Counted from the stretch's first letter, positions 5,491 through 13,052 are shown. The stretch is 17,889 bases of DNA from JAUNST01 sp964452285 (GCA_964452285.1 CAYVKW010000022.1:1-17889), one strand, 5' to 3'. Program-made: numbers and translations. The notes: generated by a model from the sequence alone, not told the origin.

Positions 5491-6957
5491 CCAGCCAGAA
5501 AAATTATGAGTGCTACTGCAATAACGGCAAGCTGAATAAGCATAACGCAAATAATTTGTTTTACCTTTATCTAAACCCCAAACGGTAAATTTAATTTCTT
5601 GATTGCCATTGGCAGCAATAATTTTATTGTAACGATCGCTATAACCTTCTCTAGAGCCAATCTGGACTAAGTATTGACCAGCATCGGCGACTGCGGGCAA
5701 TTTAATAATCGTTTTCCAGTGATCGCCATCGCGCTGGCAAGGATCGGCGATGGGCGCGGTTTCTGGTCGTCCTAAATTCAAACCAGTATTAAGAGTGAAA
5801 TTGACGTTGGCGGCGGGAGCAGTCACGATGACCATAGTGGCGGTGCTAACGTTACTTTCGTTCACTTGCAGAGCCACTTGAATATTGTAAACCTGACCAA
5901 CGACGGCTTGGTCATAACTCCAATACTGACCATCATTGCTAGGATCGTTAATGGTTTGCCAAACTTGATAATCTTTTTCCGGCGGCGTTTTGGCCAGAAT
6001 CAAAAGGCGAGAATTGTTGTCTAAAGGACCATTGACGATAACTTGACCGCTAACTTTGGCAGTTTGAACAGGCTGTGGCGTAGGAGTGGGCACGGGAGTG
6101 GGAAGAGTGGAAGACTGAACAGAAACAGGTGCGGGAGTGGGCGTAGCGACAACGGGAGCAGGCGTAATTAAAGCCGCAGCCTGTGAATTGATCACAAAAT
6201 TGACCTGAGTGTCACCGGCGTTGGCCAGGAGTTGCTGGCTAGAACTACCAATGTTTTGATTTTTACTGTCCAGTAAAACCGCATATAAAGAATAGTTTTC
6301 TTCTGGCGCAGTTTCAGTGAAAACAAAAGGAATTTGACTGTCATTGGCCAATAAACTCAGCCAAGGGCTCGCTTGATTATTCACCACTCGCATAATTTGA
6401 ATACTACTGCGATCGGGAATATAGCCGTTGATTTGAATCAAGCCTTTAATTTCCTGAGTCACAGTCGTTGGTTCCATACCCAAGTCTGCCCAATCAACAT
6501 CAATGTCGAGCTCAATGTGCAGAGCCGGAGCAGTAACAATTTGACTAGTGGAAGCAGCAATGCTAGCGCCTTCAATTAAAAGCATGGCCCGAACTTCATA
6601 ATTTTGGCCGGCAGCAACGTCTTTATAGTTCCAGCTTAAATCACCGATTAAGGGCAGACGGATACCAGTATCAATAAATTCTTGATCGCTGCCGGCTGGT
6701 CGAATCACAATTTCGATTTCTCCAGCATCGCCTGCTTCGGGTTCCAGACCAGTAAAAACTACCTGACCGGCCAAAGTGGATTGCTGAGTTTGATTTAATG
6801 CCACTAAAGCATTTTTTTGCTCATTTTCTTTTTGTAAACGGAAAAGATTGACAGCTAAAATCACGCCAATGGCAATGAGAATAAGGATAACCACCAACCA
6901 GACGCGATTGGAAGAACTCGCACGAGGCGGTGAAACAAAGTTGTCTTGATCGGGCAT
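5461..6957 (-). CDS. Anchored extracytoplasmic beta-repeat protein with Thr/Pro linker
   Basis: This 498-residue protein has a short cytoplasmic head, one membrane helix (about 18-40, VWLVVILILIAIGVILAVNLF) and a long outside part. I see three related beta-sandwich-like repeats of about 90-100 residues. Each opens with a G-x-(V/I) strand (AGQVVFTGLEP, KGLIQINGYIP, SGQVIVNGPLD), has a middle strand with aromatic pairs near a Gly-Asn/Asp-Tyr turn (YEVRAMLLIEG, YSLYAVLLDSK, YNIQVALQVNE), and closes on an Ala/Pro strand. The second and third are separated by a linker rich in TPTP and PVPTP. A last domain of about 95 residues carries five Cys (one in DPCQRD, two in ACRYC, one at the very end). No enzyme motif is visible, so I infer a surface adhesin or scaffold. 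An extended -10 at 6991-6999 and a good AAAGGAA site precede the ATG. Confidence 0.75.
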   Translation of the reverse strand: MPDQDNFVSPPRASSSNRVWLVVILILIAIGVILAVNLFRLQKENEQKNALVALNQTQQSTLAGQVVFTGLEPEAGDAGEIEIVIRPAGSDQEFIDTGIRLPLIGDLSWNYKDVAAGQNYEVRAMLLIEGASIAASTSQIVTAPALHIELDIDVDWADLGMEPTTVTQEIKGLIQINGYIPDRSSIQIMRVVNNQASPWLSLLANDSQIPFVFTETAPEENYSLYAVLLDSKNQNIGSSSQQLLANAGDTQVNFVINSQAAALITPAPVVATPTPAPVSVQSSTLPTPVPTPTPQPVQTAKVSGQVIVNGPLDNNSRLLILAKTPPEKDYQVWQTINDPSNDGQYWSYDQAVVGQVYNIQVALQVNESNVSTATMVIVTAPAANVNFTLNTGLNLGRPETAPIADPCQRDGDHWKTIIKLPAVADAGQYLVQIGSREGYSDRYNKIIAANGNQEIKFTVWGLDKGKTNYLRYAYSACRYCSSTHNFSGWSVTTGFTCE

Positions 6958-6961
6958 GTGA

Positions 6962-6968
6962 TTCCTTT
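6962..6968 (-). promoter_or_regulatory. Ribosome site of the beta-repeat protein
   Basis: Minus-strand AAAGGAA ends five bases before the ATG at 6957. It decides this start over nearby alternatives and shows that this gene, unlike several neighbours, uses a Shine-Dalgarno leader. Confidence 0.6.
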
Positions 6969-6990
6969 CCAGGAAATTTTAATTGAGAGT

Positions 6991-6999
6991 ATTCTAACA
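6991..6999 (-). promoter_or_regulatory. Extended -10 promoter of the beta-repeat protein
   Basis: The minus strand reads TGTTAGAAT (TG-N-TAGAAT). The start point would lie near 6984, giving a leader of about 27 bases that includes the ribosome site. No -35 is visible. Confidence 0.5.
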
Positions 7000-7100
7000 T
7001 AAAAAGAGAAAATTGGGAAAAATAAGAAAGGAAGAAAAGTTGACTGCGGTTTTTCTGACGCTTTAGACGCAAAAATGCAGGTCATAATATAAGCAGATGA

Positions 7101-7109
7101 TGGTAAAAT
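7101..7109 (+). promoter_or_regulatory. Extended -10 promoter for the small acidic protein and CapA-like gene
   Basis: TGGTAAAAT (TG-N-TAAAAT) on the plus strand predicts a start point near 7116, so the leader of about 18 bases would hold the AAAGGA site at 7123-7128. It would drive the two-gene unit to 8516. Confidence 0.45.
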
Positions 7110-7133
7110 AAATAGAACTAAGAAAGGATGTGA

Positions 7134-7451
7134 ATGAGTGGATATCAAAAAAAATGCTTCTTTTCTCTTTGGCGACCGATAGCGCAGCAAATTGCTCAAA
7201 GTAGAGTATTGCTAGATACGAAAATGGAAGAAACACTAGAAGTAAACGTTTACGAGACAGAGGAGGATAGAGACGAAAGGCAGGAGCTAGGAAGTAAGCA
7301 AGATGGATGCATGATATTTACCGACGATGGTTTATGTTCATTAACTGTAACAGAGAGCAATGTTAATTATGAAGCAGTTGTGAAAGAAAACGATGACGGA
7401 ATCTGGAAAGAAGAAGAGACGGCAGCAAAAAAAAATTTAAACGGAGTATAA
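7134..7451 (+). CDS. Small acidic protein, unknown function
   Basis: This is an uninterrupted 105-codon frame with a good AAAGGA ribosome site (7123-7128) and a promoter-like extended -10 just upstream. The first 30 residues are basic and hydrophobic (YQKKCFFSLWRPIAQQIAQSR); the rest is strongly acidic with repeated E/D clusters (YETEEDRDERQE, KENDDGIWKEEE) and one FTDDGLCSLTV segment. No membrane segment or family is recognised. It ends 9 bases before the CapA-like gene and is probably cotranscribed with it. Codon content is less biased than in its neighbours, so a chance frame is not excluded. Confidence 0.5.
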   Translation: MSGYQKKCFFSLWRPIAQQIAQSRVLLDTKMEETLEVNVYETEEDRDERQELGSKQDGCMIFTDDGLCSLTVTESNVNYEAVVKENDDGIWKEEETAAKKNLNGV

Positions 7452-7460
7452 TAAAACTTG

Positions 7461-8516
7461 ATGACAAAGAAAAAACATCAAGCGCAAAAAATCAAACAAA
7501 AAAAATGGTTTTTAATACCAATTGATACAGCAATTGTCGCGGCTTTATTAACAATCGTGATGGGAGCGGCTTTATTTCAAGGGCAAGAAATGCAAAAAGT
7601 GCTCTCTTGGACTAAGAATGGAGAAAAACAAAAAGTAACGCTGCTGAGCACTGGTGACGTGATGGTGGGGCGCAGCGTCAATTACAAAGGAGCAAGTAAA
7701 AATGACTTCGATTGGGCGCTGCGCCAAATGAAAAGTTTTTTACGCCAATTTGATTTAACGATTGTCAATTTAGAAACGCCGGTGATAGAAAATTGTGCCT
7801 TGACGAATGAAGGTATGATTTTTTGCGCGGACAAAAAAGTGGCGCCGGCTTTAAAAGAAGCGGGCATAGAAATGGCAACTTTGGCAAATAATCATATTTA
7901 TAATCAAGGCAAAAGTGGATTACAAGAAACCAAACAATGGTTGCAAGAAGCAGGCATTCTCGATGTGGCGGAGGGCGAATGGCGGGAGAAAAACATTCGA
8001 GGCGAAAAATTTGGCGTTTTAGCTTTTGATGATGTCAGTCAGAGTATCGATGAGACAAATTTTTCGCAAATAATCAAAGAAAAAAGTCAGACGGTAGATC
8101 ATTTACTAGTCGCTTTACATTTTGGAAGAGAATATAATTATCAACCGACAGAAAGACAAAAAAAATTGGCGCATTTAGCAATTGATAATGGCGCAGAAAT
8201 TATTTTGGGCAATCATTCGCACTGGCTAGGACCAATAGAAAAATATCAAAACGGCGTCATTGTTTATTCACATGGTAATTTTGTGTTTGATCAAATGTGG
8301 TCAGATGAAACGAGGACAGGAATGGCGATTGCTTGGAATTTCACCGAAGGCAAACTAACTGCTTTAGAAATCACACCAATTTGGATTACGGAATACGGAT
8401 TGGCTAATATCGCCAGCGAGCAAAAAGCAACAGAGATTCTGACGACAATTCAAAAAATTAGCGGCAATTTGGGAACCATTGAAAATGAGAAGTTGCTAAT
8501 TAACTTGCAAGAGTAA
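7461..8516 (+). CDS. CapA family protein (poly-gamma-glutamate/capsule type, calcineurin-like fold)
   Basis: This 351-residue protein has an N-terminal membrane segment (about 18-40) after a very basic tail (KKKHQAQKIKQKK) and an extracytoplasmic domain of the CapA/PgsA family, which shares the metallophosphatase fold. The order of conserved blocks is complete: LLSTGDVMVGR, VNLETPVI, LANNHIYNQG, LHFGREYN, ILGNHSHWLGP and YSHGNFVFDQ, which supply the Asp, Asn and His metal ligands. CapA is required for poly-gamma-glutamate or capsule formation in Bacillus; in small-genome bacteria it often stands alone and its exact substrate is unknown. ATG 7461 is chosen over TTG 7458; GGAG at 7443-7446 is about 14 bases upstream, so translation may be coupled to the preceding gene. 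It converges on the slipin gene with 8 bases between. Confidence 0.88.
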   Translation: MTKKKHQAQKIKQKKWFLIPIDTAIVAALLTIVMGAALFQGQEMQKVLSWTKNGEKQKVTLLSTGDVMVGRSVNYKGASKNDFDWALRQMKSFLRQFDLTIVNLETPVIENCALTNEGMIFCADKKVAPALKEAGIEMATLANNHIYNQGKSGLQETKQWLQEAGILDVAEGEWREKNIRGEKFGVLAFDDVSQSIDETNFSQIIKEKSQTVDHLLVALHFGREYNYQPTERQKKLAHLAIDNGAEIILGNHSHWLGPIEKYQNGVIVYSHGNFVFDQMWSDETRTGMAIAWNFTEGKLTALEITPIWITEYGLANIASEQKATEILTTIQKISGNLGTIENEKLLINLQE

Positions 8517-8524
8517 TTAATGAA

Positions 8525-9280
8525 CTAATTTTTCTTCAAACCGTCCAAAGCCCGCAGCACTTCAATTGGCAGCATCCAAATAGTAGTGTTGGACTGGTCA
8601 GAAGATAAGTCATTAATAGTGGCCAAAGTGCGTAGATGAAGAGCGCCAGGAGAAGTATTGAGAGTTTTGGCGGCGACAGCCATATTTTCAGCGGCAGCCA
8701 CTTCACCTTCAGAGGCAATAATAACGGATTTTTTCTCTCTTTCCGCTTCAGCAACTTTAGCAATAGTGCGCTTGAGAGTGTCTGGCAAAATAATGTCTTT
8801 GAGCTCGACTGATTGAACGTCAATACCCCAGGGGTCGCTGGCGCTATCAACGGTGGTGCGAATTAATTGAGCGACTTTTTCTCTTTCTTGAAGAAGTTGA
8901 TCTAAAGTATAAGCGCCGATAGTGTTGCGCATGGTGGTTTGAGCTAATTGAGAAGTGGCATAAATATAATCTTCTACTTCAATGACAGCTTTAGCCGCAT
9001 CCATCACCCGAAAATAAATGACGGCATTGACCTGGATCGGAATATTGTCTTTAGTAATGACTTCTTGATTGGGAACATCAACAGTTTTAGTGCGAACATC
9101 AACTTTTTTAAGATTGTGAAAAACAGGCAACATAATAAACCAGCCAGGTTGAACAATGCGTGAAAACTTACCCATGGTAAAAAGTACACCGCGCTCATAT
9201 TGATTAATTTGACGAATAAAACGAGAAATAATAGCAATAATAATAAAAGCAAAAACGATAAATAGAATTAAACTTTCCAT
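8525..9280 (-). CDS. SPFH/band-7 domain protein (slipin, stomatin-like)
   Basis: This 251-residue protein has an N-terminal membrane helix (about 2-20) and a slipin SPFH domain: INQYERGVLFTMGKF, VQPGWFIMLPVF, VDVRTKTVDVPNQEVITKDN and IPIQVNAVIYFRV. It continues with RNTIGAYTLDQLLQER and WGIDVQSVELKDIILP, typical of slipins, and a coiled-coil AEAEREKKSVIIASEGEVAAAEN before a short tail. These proteins oligomerise on membranes and organise lipid or protein microdomains. Bacterial slipins are usually encoded next to an NfeD partner; none is present here on either side. ATG 9280 is preferred over TTG 9298 because GAAAGG lies just upstream of it. Confidence 0.92.
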   Translation of the reverse strand: MESLILFIVFAFIIIAIISRFIRQINQYERGVLFTMGKFSRIVQPGWFIMLPVFHNLKKVDVRTKTVDVPNQEVITKDNIPIQVNAVIYFRVMDAAKAVIEVEDYIYATSQLAQTTMRNTIGAYTLDQLLQEREKVAQLIRTTVDSASDPWGIDVQSVELKDIILPDTLKRTIAKVAEAEREKKSVIIASEGEVAAAENMAVAAKTLNTSPGALHLRTLATINDLSSDQSNTTIWMLPIEVLRALDGLKKN

Positions 9281-9358
9281 AAAACCTTTCTCAAGCAAAA
9301 CAAAGTATTAATTTATTAATTGCAACTGTTAATTGTAACGCAAAAAATAATAAAATGA

Positions 9359-10009
9359 TTACCAGTTGATTGGAGTTTGACCGTGTTTTTCCAAATAAGC
9401 ATTGGTTTTGGAAAAATGACGACAGCCAAAAAAACCATTATAAGCGGAAAGCGGAGACGGATGAGCGGCTTCCAAAATTAAATGGCGATTAGCATCAATT
9501 AAAGTTTTTTTATTTCTAGCATCGCGACCCCAAAGGAGAAAAACTAAATGGTCGCGGTCGCGGCTCAAGATTCGAACGACGCGAGCGGTAAACTCTTCCC
9601 AGCCGCGACCGCGATGACTACCAGCTTTATTCGCTTCCACGGTGAGAGAATTATTCAAAAGTAACACGCCTTGCTGCGCCCAATGTTCTAAGTTGCCAGA
9701 CTGAGGAATAGGCGTGCCGACATCGGTATGAATTTCTTTGAAAATGTTTTGCAAAGAAGGCGGCGTCGGCACGCCAGGACGAACAGAAAAAGCCAAACCG
9801 TGAGCTTGACCAGCTCCATGATAAGGGTCTTGTCCCAAAATGACGACTGTGATGGCGGAAAAAGGATAAGAAAAAGCGCTAAAAACTTCTTTTTTAGGTG
9901 GGAAAATCGTTTTATTATTATAAGCTTGATGAAGAAATTGACTTAAATTCTGAAAATAAGGCTCTTTAAATTCTGCATCTAAATACGGTTTCCAGGAAGG
10001 ATCAATCAT
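9359..10009 (-). CDS. ung: Uracil-DNA glycosylase, family 1
   Basis: This 216-residue enzyme removes uracil from DNA by hydrolysing the N-glycosidic bond, the first step of base excision repair. Family 1 signatures are all present: the catalytic water-activating Asp61 in GQDPYHGAGQAHGLAFSV, the loop PPSLQNIFKEI, LLLNNSLTVE with the uracil-contacting Asn, FLLWG, and the minor-groove HPSPLSA loop with His183. Length matches the family. The start is placed at ATG 10009 rather than 10018. A minus-strand extended -10 (10017-10025) ends exactly 7 bases before it, so the mRNA would begin at this ATG; the upstream ATG overlaps the box. It is divergent from the aminopeptidase operon. Confidence 0.95.
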   Translation of the reverse strand: MIDPSWKPYLDAEFKEPYFQNLSQFLHQAYNNKTIFPPKKEVFSAFSYPFSAITVVILGQDPYHGAGQAHGLAFSVRPGVPTPPSLQNIFKEIHTDVGTPIPQSGNLEHWAQQGVLLLNNSLTVEANKAGSHRGRGWEEFTARVVRILSRDRDHLVFLLWGRDARNKKTLIDANRHLILEAAHPSPLSAYNGFFGCRHFSKTNAYLEKHGQTPINW

Positions 10010-10016
10010 AGCTGAC

Positions 10017-10025
10017 ATTATAGCA
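10017..10025 (-). promoter_or_regulatory. Leaderless extended -10 promoter of ung
   Basis: The minus strand reads TGCTATAAT, then GTCAGCT (7 bases), then the ATG at 10009. Transcription starting about 7 bases after the box begins at the start codon itself. Confidence 0.65.
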
Positions 10026-10037
10026 GTAAAAATAAGT

Positions 10038-10043
10038 TATAAT
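10038..10043 (+). promoter_or_regulatory. Leaderless -10 box of the aminopeptidase operon
   Basis: TATAAT is followed by 8 bases and the ATG at 10052. It has no TG extension and no good -35. It sits 13 bases from the opposite-strand ung promoter, so the two may compete for polymerase. Confidence 0.6.
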
Positions 10044-10051
10044 AGAAGAAT

Positions 10052-11119
10052 ATGCAAGATCCGAGAATAAAAAAATTGGCGCAAGTACTAGTCAAGCAAT
10101 CGCTAGCAGTCAAAAGTGAAGAAAAAGTAGTAATAAAACTAGCTGGTATAGCGGGAATGCCGTTAGCGCGAGCGTGTTATGAAGAAATTATCCTAGCAGG
10201 AGCATTACCGACTTTGCAAGTGAGCGATGAAGAAATGGAAGAATTTTTCTTCACTCACGCCAATGAAAAACAATTGAATTGTGAACCAAAGTTGGCACTA
10301 ATGGAAGCGCAATTTTTCGATAAGAATTTAACAATCGTAGCGGAAAGCAATGTCAATAATTTGACCAATATAGAAAGCGAAAAATTGCTAGTACGCTCGC
10401 GCTTAACCAAAAACGTGCGCGAAATCATTATGAGTAAACCATGGGTTTTGACTTATTTCCCAACGCCAGCCTTAGCACAAGCAGCGCAAATGAGTGTGAG
10501 AGAATTGGAAAATTATGTTTTCAGCGCTTGCGATCAAGATTGGTCGGCAATGTCAAAACTGATGAAAAAACTGGCGGCAAAATTAAAAGACCAAGAAATA
10601 CATATTGTCGGTAAAAAGACAGATTTGAGACTTTCCACTCAAGGACAAACTTGGGCCGTTGATGATTGGAAAGCAAATATGCCAGGAGGAGAAGTTTTTA
10701 CTTCGCCAATTAAAGAGAGCGTCAATGGCACAATTTATTTTGACTATCCCCTATCGCGGCACGGAAAAACTCTGACTGGAGTCACCCTGACATTTGTCGA
10801 CGGGAAAGTGACCGAGGCGAAAAGTGAAACTAATGAAGATTTCTTACAAGCTTTACTGCGAACTGATGCAGGTGCGAGTTTTGTGGGCGAGATTGCTATT
10901 GGCCTCAATCCTGGTTGCCACAAATATTTAGACAATATTCTCTATGATGAAAAAATGGCCGGCACTATTCATCTAGCTTTAGGAGCTGGTTTTCCTGAGT
11001 GCGGTCAATATAATCAATCGGCACTACATTTGGATTTGGTGAAAAATATGAAGGGTAAAAACTGCGTGCTAACGGCGGGAGAAAAAGAAATTTTGGTAGC
11101 GGGAAAATTAAAAATTTAG
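10052..11119 (+). CDS. M29 family metallo-aminopeptidase
   Basis: This 355-residue protein belongs to the M29 family (AmpS/PepS/aminopeptidase T), broad-range, metal-dependent exopeptidases acting on peptide N termini in the cytosol. The N-terminal half carries the substrate-shielding domain. The C-terminal half has WKANMPGGEVFTSP with Glu214, FVGEIAIGLNPG with Glu280, AGTIHLALG with His307, and SALHLDL with His326 and Asp328, the segments that carry the two-metal ligands. It is somewhat shorter than the roughly 410 residues usual for the family, mainly in the N-terminal half. It starts an operon: 16 bases lie between its stop and the GT2 gene, and methyltransferase and Cys-rich genes follow on the same strand. 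Confidence 0.85.
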   Translation: MQDPRIKKLAQVLVKQSLAVKSEEKVVIKLAGIAGMPLARACYEEIILAGALPTLQVSDEEMEEFFFTHANEKQLNCEPKLALMEAQFFDKNLTIVAESNVNNLTNIESEKLLVRSRLTKNVREIIMSKPWVLTYFPTPALAQAAQMSVRELENYVFSACDQDWSAMSKLMKKLAAKLKDQEIHIVGKKTDLRLSTQGQTWAVDDWKANMPGGEVFTSPIKESVNGTIYFDYPLSRHGKTLTGVTLTFVDGKVTEAKSETNEDFLQALLRTDAGASFVGEIAIGLNPGCHKYLDNILYDEKMAGTIHLALGAGFPECGQYNQSALHLDLVKNMKGKNCVLTAGEKEILVAGKLKI

Positions 11120-11135
11120 AAGCAGAAAGCGAAGC

Positions 11136-12119
11136 ATGCAATTGTCGATAATTATCGTTTCTTACAATACTTGTAAATTGACTTTGGCGACAATTGCATC
11201 AGTGAAAAAAAGTTTGGCGGACAATTCGAACTTAAAAAATAATTATGAAATAATTGTGGTCGATAATCAAAGCAAAGATGACAGTGTCAAAGAATTAAAA
11301 AAATTACAAACGGCACAACTAACAGCGACGGCGAACGAAAAAATAAATTTGAAAATCGTGGAAGCGAATGAAAACTTGGGTTTTGGGAGAGCGAACAATT
11401 TAGGTTTCAAAAAAGCCACTGGTCAATATGTTTTTTTTCTCAATTCTGACACAATTGTCAAAGAAGGGGCAATAGAAAAACTGATCGCTTATTATCAAGA
11501 ACAAGAAAAAGCAAAAAAACCCTTGGGTTTATTAGCGGCGCAATTGGAAAATGAAGATGGCAGCCTCCAGGCACAGGGAGGAGATTTACCGAGTCTAATG
11601 ACGATCATAAATACAATGTTGTTTGTTGATGACTTACCAATTGTGGGTAAATATTTACCATCGGTGCAACACACAGGAAAAAGATTTCGAGAAAGTGAAG
11701 TAGAAAAGAAAACAGTCATTAAAAAAGGTTGGGTCGCGGGTACTGCTTTTCTAGTCAGAAGAGATTTGTTTGAAGAAATCGCTGGTTTTGATCCAGGAAT
11801 TTTTCTCTACGGTGAAGATCAAGAATTGTCATACCGGTTGACGAAAAAAGGTTATTGGCACGGGATTTTGACGGGCGCGCGCGTAACGCATCTGGGGAGT
11901 GCGAGTAGCAGTAGTGCGCGCGCTATTTGTGGCGAAATCTTGGGGTATTTTTATTTTTTTCAAAAATATAAATCCAAAAGTCAAAGTGACTATTTAAAAA
12001 TGATTTTATGGTTGGCAATGATGATTCGATTGACGGTTTATACTTTGAAAAAAGATAAAAAACGCCAAGAAATTTATGAACTGGCAACGCAAACCGTAGA
12101 AAAGCAAGAAATTAATTAA
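11136..12119 (+). CDS. GT2 glycosyltransferase (rhamnosyltransferase-like)
   Basis: This 327-residue protein transfers a sugar from a nucleotide donor, probably in cell-surface glycan synthesis, at the inner face of the membrane. The GT2 features run in order: MQLSIIIVSYNTCKLT (donor-binding strand), YEIIVVDNQSKDDS, NLGFGRANNLGFK, and FFLNSDTIV at about 101-109, the position of the metal-binding Asp. GWVAGTAFLVRRDLFEEIAGFDPGIFLYGEDQEL then carries the acceptor-side ED-x-E motif. Its pattern is close to WbbL-type rhamnosyltransferases. A C-terminal hydrophobic patch (MILWLAMMIRLTVY) may associate with the membrane. The ribosome site is poor, consistent with translation coupled to the aminopeptidase gene. 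Its stop is 2 bases before the next ATG. Confidence 0.88.
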   Translation: MQLSIIIVSYNTCKLTLATIASVKKSLADNSNLKNNYEIIVVDNQSKDDSVKELKKLQTAQLTATANEKINLKIVEANENLGFGRANNLGFKKATGQYVFFLNSDTIVKEGAIEKLIAYYQEQEKAKKPLGLLAAQLENEDGSLQAQGGDLPSLMTIINTMLFVDDLPIVGKYLPSVQHTGKRFRESEVEKKTVIKKGWVAGTAFLVRRDLFEEIAGFDPGIFLYGEDQELSYRLTKKGYWHGILTGARVTHLGSASSSSARAICGEILGYFYFFQKYKSKSQSDYLKMILWLAMMIRLTVYTLKKDKKRQEIYELATQTVEKQEIN

Positions 12120-12121
12120 AC

Positions 12122-12829
12122 ATGATAAAAACGAAACTGGCGCCAGCAGAGATCATCGAATTGAATAATCAATTTTACAAAAAAGTGGCGCCATTTTTTG
12201 CGCAAACACGGATGAACGCTTGGATCGGCTGGGAGAAATTGCCGCTGCCAAAAAATGGCGCTGAAGTCTTAGATGTCGCGGCTGGCAATTTGCGTTTTTA
12301 TAAATTCTTACAAAGCAAAAACTTAACGGTAAATTACTTAGGTATTGATGCGTGCAAGCCGCTACTAGAATTGAGCGCAACAGAAAAAAATTATTTTCAA
12401 ACAGTGGACATTTTGCAAGATTTACTCAATGACCGAGATTGGCGAGCGCAATTGAGTGGAAAGAAATATGATTACATCATTTGCAGCGCCTTTTTTCATC
12501 ATGTGCCAGTACCAGAATGGCGAGAAAGATTATTGGAGCAAATGAGTGAATTACTCAAAACTAAAGGAGTACTAGTGATCAGTTTGTGGCAATTCATGAA
12601 CGATGAAAAAATGCGCCAAAGAGTAAAAGAAGATCTGGGCAATAATGATTTTCTACTAGATTGGCGAAGTGGCATTGAAGCCACTCGTTTCTGTCATCAT
12701 TTTGATGAAATAGAAATTGAGAATGACAAAAAATGGGCGAAGAAAAAAGGTTTAAATATGATCGATGAATTCAAAGCGGACGGAGCAACGGGTCAAATGA
12801 ATCATTATTTAATTTTTGAGCGCGCTTAA
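12122..12829 (+). CDS. Class I SAM-dependent methyltransferase, Trm9-like pattern
   Basis: This 235-residue protein has a Rossmann methyltransferase fold: motif I EVLDVAAGNLRF (Asp51 to Asn56), YLGIDACKPLL (acidic residue binding the ribose of SAM), DYIICSAFFHHVPVPEWRERLLEQMSELLKTKGVLVISLWQFMN. The His-His after motif IV, followed by RxxLLxxMxxLLxxxGxLxIxLW, resembles Trm9/AlkB8-type tRNA wobble-uridine methyltransferases, but the glycine-rich motif I is altered (VAAGN in place of GCGNG). The substrate cannot be fixed; the neighbouring glycosyltransferase would also fit a small-molecule or glycan methylase. It starts 2 bases after the GT2 stop, so it is translationally coupled. Confidence 0.82.
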   Translation: MIKTKLAPAEIIELNNQFYKKVAPFFAQTRMNAWIGWEKLPLPKNGAEVLDVAAGNLRFYKFLQSKNLTVNYLGIDACKPLLELSATEKNYFQTVDILQDLLNDRDWRAQLSGKKYDYIICSAFFHHVPVPEWRERLLEQMSELLKTKGVLVISLWQFMNDEKMRQRVKEDLGNNDFLLDWRSGIEATRFCHHFDEIEIENDKKWAKKKGLNMIDEFKADGATGQMNHYLIFERA

Positions 12830-12833
12830 TTGA

Positions 12834-12858
12834 GATTTTCTTAAGGTTAGCGAAAATC
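12834..12858 (+). other. Hairpin between methyltransferase and Cys-rich genes
   Basis: GATTTTC (12834-12840) pairs perfectly with GAAAATC (12852-12858) around an 11-base loop, followed by CTTTTCC. It could act as a partial terminator, separating the Cys-rich gene from the operon, or as an RNA-stabilising element. Confidence 0.4.
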
Positions 12859-12883
12859 CTTTTCCGCTTAAAATAAAGAAAGT

Positions 12884-12889
12884 TATAAA
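12884..12889 (+). promoter_or_regulatory. Possible own promoter of the Cys-rich gene
   Basis: TATAAA ends 16 bases before the ATG at 12906, with AAAGGA at 12896-12901 between. It has no TG extension or clear -35, so it is weak evidence for independent transcription. Confidence 0.35.
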
Positions 12890-12905
12890 AAGCAGAAAGG
12901 AAATT

Positions 12906-13052
12906 ATGGCTTGTGGTCCAAAAATGGATAAGAATATGTGTCCTCAATGTGGTGGCTCAAAACCAAATTGTGGTTGTGGCGGTAATGAGGGTAAGAGTTG
13001 TAATAACGAGAGTGAAGGTAAGAAAAAAAAGTGTGGTAAAAAAATGAAGTAA
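12906..13052 (+). CDS. Small cysteine- and lysine-rich protein, 48 residues
   Basis: The frame has a good AAAGGAAATT-ATG ribosome site, 48 codons and a TAA. It contains seven Cys (3, 12, 15, 22, 24, 32, 43) in the order C-x8-CPQC-x6-CGC-x7-C, ending in a Lys-rich tail (KKKKCGKKMK). The CxxC and CxC pairs suggest a metal-binding ribbon or knuckle, or a metallothionein-like sink; the basic tail suggests nucleic acid or ribosome contact. No known family is recognised. It is the last gene before the terminator at 13078-13111. It is well below the length many gene callers favour, so it is easily missed. Confidence 0.8.
   Translation: MACGPKMDKNMCPQCGGSKPNCGCGGNEGKSCNNESEGKKKKCGKKMK

Noticed and set aside
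6821..7199. Two minus-strand frames upstream of the beta-repeat gene
   Set aside because: They overlap the start, promoter and ribosome site of that gene and read as unstructured sequence.
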